DNA of 64,000 nt, taken from Rotaria sp. Silwood1 (lineage: Eukaryota; Rotifera; Eurotatoria; Philodinida; Philodinidae). This document shows positions 58,984 through 64,000 of this stretch, piece by piece (the first letter of the stretch is position 1; each line of letters starts with the position of its first letter). A program made the position numbers and the translations under genes. A model generated the notes under the pieces. That model saw nothing but the letters and a program-made list of their open reading frames with translations. It ran no database searches and had not been told where the DNA came from. Location: the NCBI GenBank assembly GCA_905250075.1, contig CAJNOP010000094.1, positions 356,987-420,986 on the forward strand, read 5' to 3'.

Positions 58984-60003
58984 TTATGTTACATCAAACT
59001 TGTCATATTCACAGAGCAATGGATGCAATGGCGATGGTCTTGTTGCTGATGAATGACAACAAGTAACATTTGTTTCATTGAACCATTTTACACCTTGAGG
59101 TGTTTGAACAAATGGTCGATTAGGACCAAGCTTATGTAATCGTTCGAGTATATTTTTTGAAACTAAACTGTCTTTTTGACCATGAAAAATAAGATAGACT
59201 CCATCACAATAAGGTAAACACGAGGGTGTCTTCTGTGGTTTTTCATACTTCTCAAGATAAAGTGGACCATATGGATCATATTTACATAATGTATGATTTG
59301 CCTTAGCTTTCCATAACATAATATTCATCGCTGTTTCATCAAAATTAGCATCCATAAAAGCTCCACTTTGCATAAGTGTTAAAACATGACGAATAAATGG
59401 ATAGGCTCGATAAGTCCATACAAAAGTACCATGCATATATGGTGTTGTTCGATATTTTACTTTATATTGTTCCATAAAGTATTTATAGTTTCTAGGATCA
59501 TCTGGATGTTTAGGTGCTAATGGAAGATCATATGGCCATACATGAAGCATATCAAAAAGTAAATCAATATTATAATTAACAACAGAATCAATTTCAAGTT
59601 GTATACCATAATTTACTTCACTAGAAATGATAGCTAAAAGTTTACAAGCAAATATGGTTGGACCACAATCTTTTTGTGATATTCGTTCTATTGTAACACG
59701 TGGATGTCGTGTAAAATTGATTATTAAATCAAAATCAATAGAAAAAACAATTATTGAATGTGTAGAAAATAAATGAATAGAATCAAGAAGTACGTCAAGT
59801 AATTCGAGATAATTTTGTTGTAAATTTGTAAAAGTAACAAAAGCTTCTTTTGGATAATGAGTTCGATTAATCGGACGTCGAATATGGTGTGAAATGAAAT
59901 TTGGTATGTAATCTGTTAAAGAATTAATCCATTGCTGATAGATCATTAAACCAAGTAGAAATATTAAAAAAAAACGAGTGAACAGAGATTTTTTTGTCGA
60001 CAT
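58984..60003 (-). CDS. Type II membrane glycosyltransferase-like protein, paralog 1
   Basis: This is a single exon of 339 residues. After a short basic cytoplasmic end comes one hydrophobic segment (FFLIFLLGLMIYQQW, residues 11-25), the layout of Golgi type II glycosyltransferases. The luminal part has EAFVTFTNLQQNYLELLDVL, then SIIVFSIDFD, DCGPTIFACKLLAI, a probable metal/nucleotide-sugar loop LEIDSVVNYNIDLLFD, and FDETAMNIMLWKAKANHTLC. A C-terminal cysteine-containing tail ends HPLLCEYDKFDVT. The order of blocks fits the GT-A nucleotide-diphospho-sugar transferase superfamily. The acidic motif is E-x-D rather than D-x-D. It shares long identical blocks with the gene at 61543-63986 but has lost or never had the two introns. 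Donor and acceptor sugars are unknown. Confidence 0.72.
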   Translation of the reverse strand: MSTKKSLFTRFFLIFLLGLMIYQQWINSLTDYIPNFISHHIRRPINRTHYPKEAFVTFTNLQQNYLELLDVLLDSIHLFSTHSIIVFSIDFDLIINFTRHPRVTIERISQKDCGPTIFACKLLAIISSEVNYGIQLEIDSVVNYNIDLLFDMLHVWPYDLPLAPKHPDDPRNYKYFMEQYKVKYRTTPYMHGTFVWTYRAYPFIRHVLTLMQSGAFMDANFDETAMNIMLWKAKANHTLCKYDPYGPLYLEKYEKPQKTPSCLPYCDGVYLIFHGQKDSLVSKNILERLHKLGPNRPFVQTPQGVKWFNETNVTCCHSSATRPSPLHPLLCEYDKFDVT

Positions 60004-61542
60004 ATCATCGATTGATTGACATGTATTCTATAACAATTTAAAGAGTGTTGTAAATGATTATTTTTTAATTGTAAAATCTCATTTTTTCTGCATCAGAGAT
60101 TAGTTACCAACAAAACTCACATGGTAAATTGGTAAAAAAGCACTATACAAACGTTCGTTTGTTTGTTTTATGTTGCATTTTTTCTTTTCGTCAATAGTAG
60201 TGCAGAACGAATGAATATTTGAATTCTTAAATTTTTTTTTTCATGATTGTTCTCTTGCAAAAAAAAAAAGATCACGATTTCTTTTCTTTTCTTTTCTCTT
60301 TACCATTGTCTATGGAGTTTTTATATCCAATTCTTTGTTATTAAATTTTTTTAGTAGTTATCAATACTTTCGTTTCATAATTATGGTTATACATCAACTA
60401 ACAAGATCCATTGAACGATTATTTATAATATTGTTGAAGAATTATTCTTTGGATTTTTTTTACTTCTCTTCAAGATAAGTTTTATATTAGGATTAATTAA
60501 AGTTTAATAAATTCTCATTACATCTATTCGAAACGATTGTGATCAAGTGACTACATTTTTTGACAAGTATCTACAAGGTGCCATATACAAAGTTCAGTAC
60601 CAACAGTCATGAAATAACCCTGGACAGGTCACTAACAGCTGTTTGTCTCGAACTATCCATTTCGATTGCACAATAACTACTATGTGGTATATATCTACTC
60701 TTATGACAAGTATGTGGTTAGATAGTGTGTATGGAGAGCTTAAGCAGTTAAGCGCAAGAAGTTTGCGTTAGGCTTGCGTTTTGTCCAGAGCTGTGGCTAG
60801 TCATAGGTATAGGGAAGATATCGAGCGATTGAATCTACCTTCAGACAGCACTCCATATTGCAATATAGATGACAGTTACGGATGTTCTTGCTTCCTTCGT
60901 CGAAAGATTAATTCTATTTTGGACAGATAATAATATCTACATAATATTTACAAACCTCATCTTGCAACTTAGAAATTCTAGTTTATAAATAGTTGACTTT
61001 GTCAAAAGATGACGCCCGTTGACACGTAAATATGTAGTATAGAATTATCGGCTATTGCTTGTCATAGAATGATAAGTTTCGGTATGCATTTTACTGTGAA
61101 TTTTTTAACATAAATGATTATTTATCGAAAGATTTTTAGAGCTCTAAAAATACCTGAATATAATCGAACGATATGCTTTACTACATAACTGTTTTAACAT
61201 TATTGAGAAAGACATTACAGTGAAATTCATGTTTCTCGGTATAATATCGTATACATCTGCCGAGCATTGTTTAAACATCCGATTACTTTTCCAATAAACA
61301 AAAAGAAAATACTCAAATAATATCAATAACATAGAACAATGTTGTTTTATAAAAATTTATAAAAGAAAAAAAGTGTCATACAATTTTTTCTTTATCTTTA
61401 ATATGATTTACTAAAAACCTAATCATTATACGAACGTATCATTTCTTTATTTCATCAAACGAATATTATCCTTGTAGAAAAAAAACTAAATTGTATAAAT
61501 AGAATCACATTAAATCTTGGACAAAAAGTATCACGAGACAGT
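60004..61542. other. Intergenic region with dispersed repeat
   Basis: This region lies between the two glycosyltransferase-like paralogs. Copy B of the dispersed repeat lies at about 60629-60902. No gene is supported. Confidence 0.5.
60629..60902 (+). repeat. Dispersed repeat, copy B
   Basis: This is a diverged relative of 27596-27845 in the same orientation, sharing the blocks listed for copy A. No inverted ends or target duplication were found. Confidence 0.6.
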
Positions 61543-63986
61543 TTATTCGACTGGTTTATGTTCACATAAGAGTGGATGAATGGGTGATGGCTTGCTATCT
61601 GGATAGCAACATGTTACACTTGTGTCATTAATGTGTTTCATACCGCCCATGCCAAATGTTTGCATAGCTGGTTTACCGGCATTAGCTTTAAGTTTAGTTA
61701 GGAGGTCAGCTGAAATATTGTGCTCTTTGCAACCATGTAATGTAATAAAAGCTGTATAACAATAATTCGAACAATTTGTTATCGTAGGCCATTTTAGATA
61801 AGCTTCAGAATAAGTGAAAAAAGGATCTAAATGAATATAAATAATTGGTTTCTACATCACTTTTCTCAAAGTGACTGCATCATATTCTAACTTTTGCTTA
61901 CATTAAACAACGATGTTCATTATTCTCATGATTCTCTGTTATGCATTATAATGAATATATGTTAAACATAAAAACAAAACGAGTAGGATTTCGATTTCAT
62001 TTTTGTATTTTGATCTATTTGAAGGTTAATTGGAGTAGACACAGACAGATTAGTTTTGTTGATTTTTATTAATTCACATTTATTTTAAGTAACTACATCT
62101 TGTACTTTATGTTAAAGCAAATAAATCGTAATAGAAAATGCTTTTCGTCATAAATTCAACTTCACACTCATTCTTCATGTTAGAGTTTTATTGAATTACT
62201 ATCAAAAATCTTACAAGAATGAAAATGTCTTCATTTTTATTGTAGACTAATAGATATTATCGCCCTTTCTATTCACCGTAACATCAACAAAATCGATTAT
62301 AATTTTGAACCTTGAGCAAGATTTTCTTGAATTGACTAGTTTTTTCTTTTTTTTCCTAACTGGGATAATTACTAGATACAAACATATCAATATATATATG
62401 CTGTGTATCATATCTCTATCAACCATTATTTTAGGTCAAATTTAATATTTAGCTTCGTTATTAGCTCGTGCGTTATAAATAATATGATAAAGACTATTGT
62501 AAAAAATTTCCAATAAAACTTTAACATAAAACACATTTTCTATAAAGCTGGCGCAAGTATTTGTGGTTTGTTTTTCTTTTTATATACTCATGGTTATTGA
62601 TGTTTTGGTTTTGAATAATTTGTAATAAATAAGATTTCTATAGATATAAATCTTAGGAACTTAGAATAGAATATTAAATTGCAGTAGTGAACATTTTATA
62701 AATAACATCTTCATCAGAGATCATGCTAATGAGATTCAATAATGAATAATCTTTAATTTGTATTCATCGAACGACTTTATACCAATATGTAACGATTTTT
62801 CACACACTGCTCAATCCTAAAACTTCAATTCTGTCTCACTGTACATACTATCTGTTAATCCCAAAGTACAGATATGGAATATTAGTAATTCGTCAGTTTT
62901 TTTTCTGTCAAACAATCGTTTATAAAAATAAATATGAGATATTATGATCTATACTGCATACATTTCTAGTGTGTCTTGTTGAAATAACAAAATCTCTTAC
63001 CATATTTGCATAATGTGTGATTAGCTTTCGCTTTCCATAACATAACATTAACAGCTGTTTCATCAAAATTGGCGCCTTGGAAATTACCTTGTTGTAAAAG
63101 AGTTCGAAGATTTGTTAAAAATGGTATAGAAAGATAGTTCCAAATCATATGAGCATGAATATATGGTGTAGTACGTGTCGATACATTATGTTGTCTCATA
63201 AAATCATGATAGTTTTGTGGATCATCTGGATGACGTGGAGACAATGGAAATGGATAAGGCCATATATGAAGAACATCAAAGAGTATATCGATATTATAAT
63301 TTACCACATCATCTGTTTCCATTAGAACTCCATATTCAACATTACTACTAACAATGGCATGTATTTTACAAAAGTAGACGGACTAAAAATAATAATAATA
63401 TCGAATATATATTAATTAGTTTGATAAATGTAATATTCTATCTTACTGGTCCACAATCACTTTGTGATATACGTCTTTTAATAACACGAGGATATTTTTT
63501 ATCATCAACATCAGGATCAACATCGATTCCAAAAACTATGATAGGTCGTGTTGAAAAACTATGAACAGAATCTAACAAAACATTAAGTAGAGTTAGATAA
63601 CTTGGTTGATTATTACAAAATGTTACAAAAGCTTCTTTGGGTTGTTGAGATATATTTGTGTTTTGAGTAGTAGATAATTTACTTGTTAAATTCAGATCTA
63701 TAGTTTTACCTTGTTCTACCATATCTATTTTTTGACTTGTTGTACTAGTAGTAGTAGTATGCGTAGGAACAATAGTTGATATTGTTGTTGTTACAACTGT
63801 TAAATTGCTTTTGTTAGAGTTAATCAATGGTGTTATAATATATTCACTAAGTGTATCAGTTGTGCTGATATGATTTTTAAACATAAATAAGTATATCAGA
63901 AGAAATAAACCAAGAATAAAATAAACATGAAATAATTTTATTTTTGAACAATATATCTTATTGAAACAACAATCGAATTTTGACAT
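61543..63986 (-). CDS. Type II membrane glycosyltransferase-like protein, paralog 2
   Basis: Three exons join in phase: 63447-63986, 63001-63382 and 61543-61826, giving 401 residues. A single membrane anchor (VYFILGLFLLIYLFMF, about residues 21-36) is followed by a Thr/Ser-rich stem of about 80 residues. The same catalytic-type blocks as paralog 1 follow: EAFVTFCNNQPSYLTLLNVL, SDCGP, METDDVVNYNIDILFD with a T-D-D acidic motif, HPDDPQNYHDFM and FDETAVNVMLWKAKANHTLC. The last exon supplies the cysteine tail (TNCSNYCYTAFITLHGCKEH, later HPLLCEHKPVE). The second intron is 1.17 kb. Fold assignment is by pattern only and the activity is unknown. The start codon lies 14 bases from the window edge, so upstream exons cannot be excluded. 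Confidence 0.72.
61827..63000 (-). other. Long intron of the second glycosyltransferase-like gene
   Basis: This 1.17 kb AT-rich intron separates the catalytic-type region from the cysteine-containing C-terminal exon. Nothing else was recognised in it. Confidence 0.5.
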
Positions 63987-64000
63987 TAGACAATTATAAG

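Overview
The window looks like AT-rich eukaryotic nuclear DNA, most likely from an invertebrate, and probably a bdelloid rotifer such as a Rotaria- or Adineta-like species. The evidence is animal-type orthologs (ATRX, GET4, SPATA18/MIEAP, CIBAR1, MRPS15, an SLC29 transporter), many 45-70 bp GT-AG introns, a few much longer introns, F-box and glycosyltransferase genes of the kind expanded in bdelloids, bacterial- or fungal-like secreted proteins, and TGTGGG-like motifs that resemble what I recall of the bdelloid telomere repeat. The taxon is an inference. No rRNA, tRNA or CRISPR feature was found. All gene models are hand-spliced: exon phases were checked by arithmetic, but no transcript evidence was available.

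Layout. 2.2-3.5 kb (-): CIBAR1/FAM92, a BAR-domain ciliary protein. 4.2-5.9 kb (+): an F-box/LRR-like protein. 6.1-6.5 kb: a piggyBac-like MITE. 7.5-12.8 kb (-): SPATA18, with a 3 kb intron of unusual composition. 15.0-17.6 kb (-): MRPS15. 17.9-20.5 kb (-): GET4, head to head with ATRX at 20.9-30.5 kb (+). 30.9-32.7 kb (+): a secreted, probably GPI-anchored glycoside-hydrolase-like protein. 33.2-33.7 kb (+): an unknown coiled-coil protein. 36.2-39.0 kb (-): a DUF4139 protein with a nearly intact ubiquitin inside it. 39.5-40.3 kb (-): a secreted DUF2807 protein. 40.4-41.4 kb: a non-autonomous hAT element with a perfect 8-bp target duplication. 43.7-47.9 kb (+): a secreted antistasin/thyroglobulin-type protein. 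48.1-49.1 kb (-): a secreted unknown. 50.5-50.7 kb (+): a 67-residue hydrophilic protein. 50.8-55.8 kb: mostly non-coding. 55.8-58.6 kb (+): an SLC29/ENT nucleoside transporter. 59.0-64.0 kb (-): two paralogous type II membrane glycosyltransferase-like genes.

The genes do not form one pathway. They are ordinary housekeeping genes (mitochondrial translation and quality control, tail-anchored protein targeting, chromatin remodelling) interspersed with secreted or membrane proteins and small DNA transposons. The most unusual observation is the DUF4139 protein. It carries a 75-residue ubiquitin with all seven lysines. The residues before it read like a ubiquitin tail (Leu-Ser-Gly-Gly), but its own end is Arg-Leu-Arg-Gly-Ser, without the second glycine needed for processing or conjugation.
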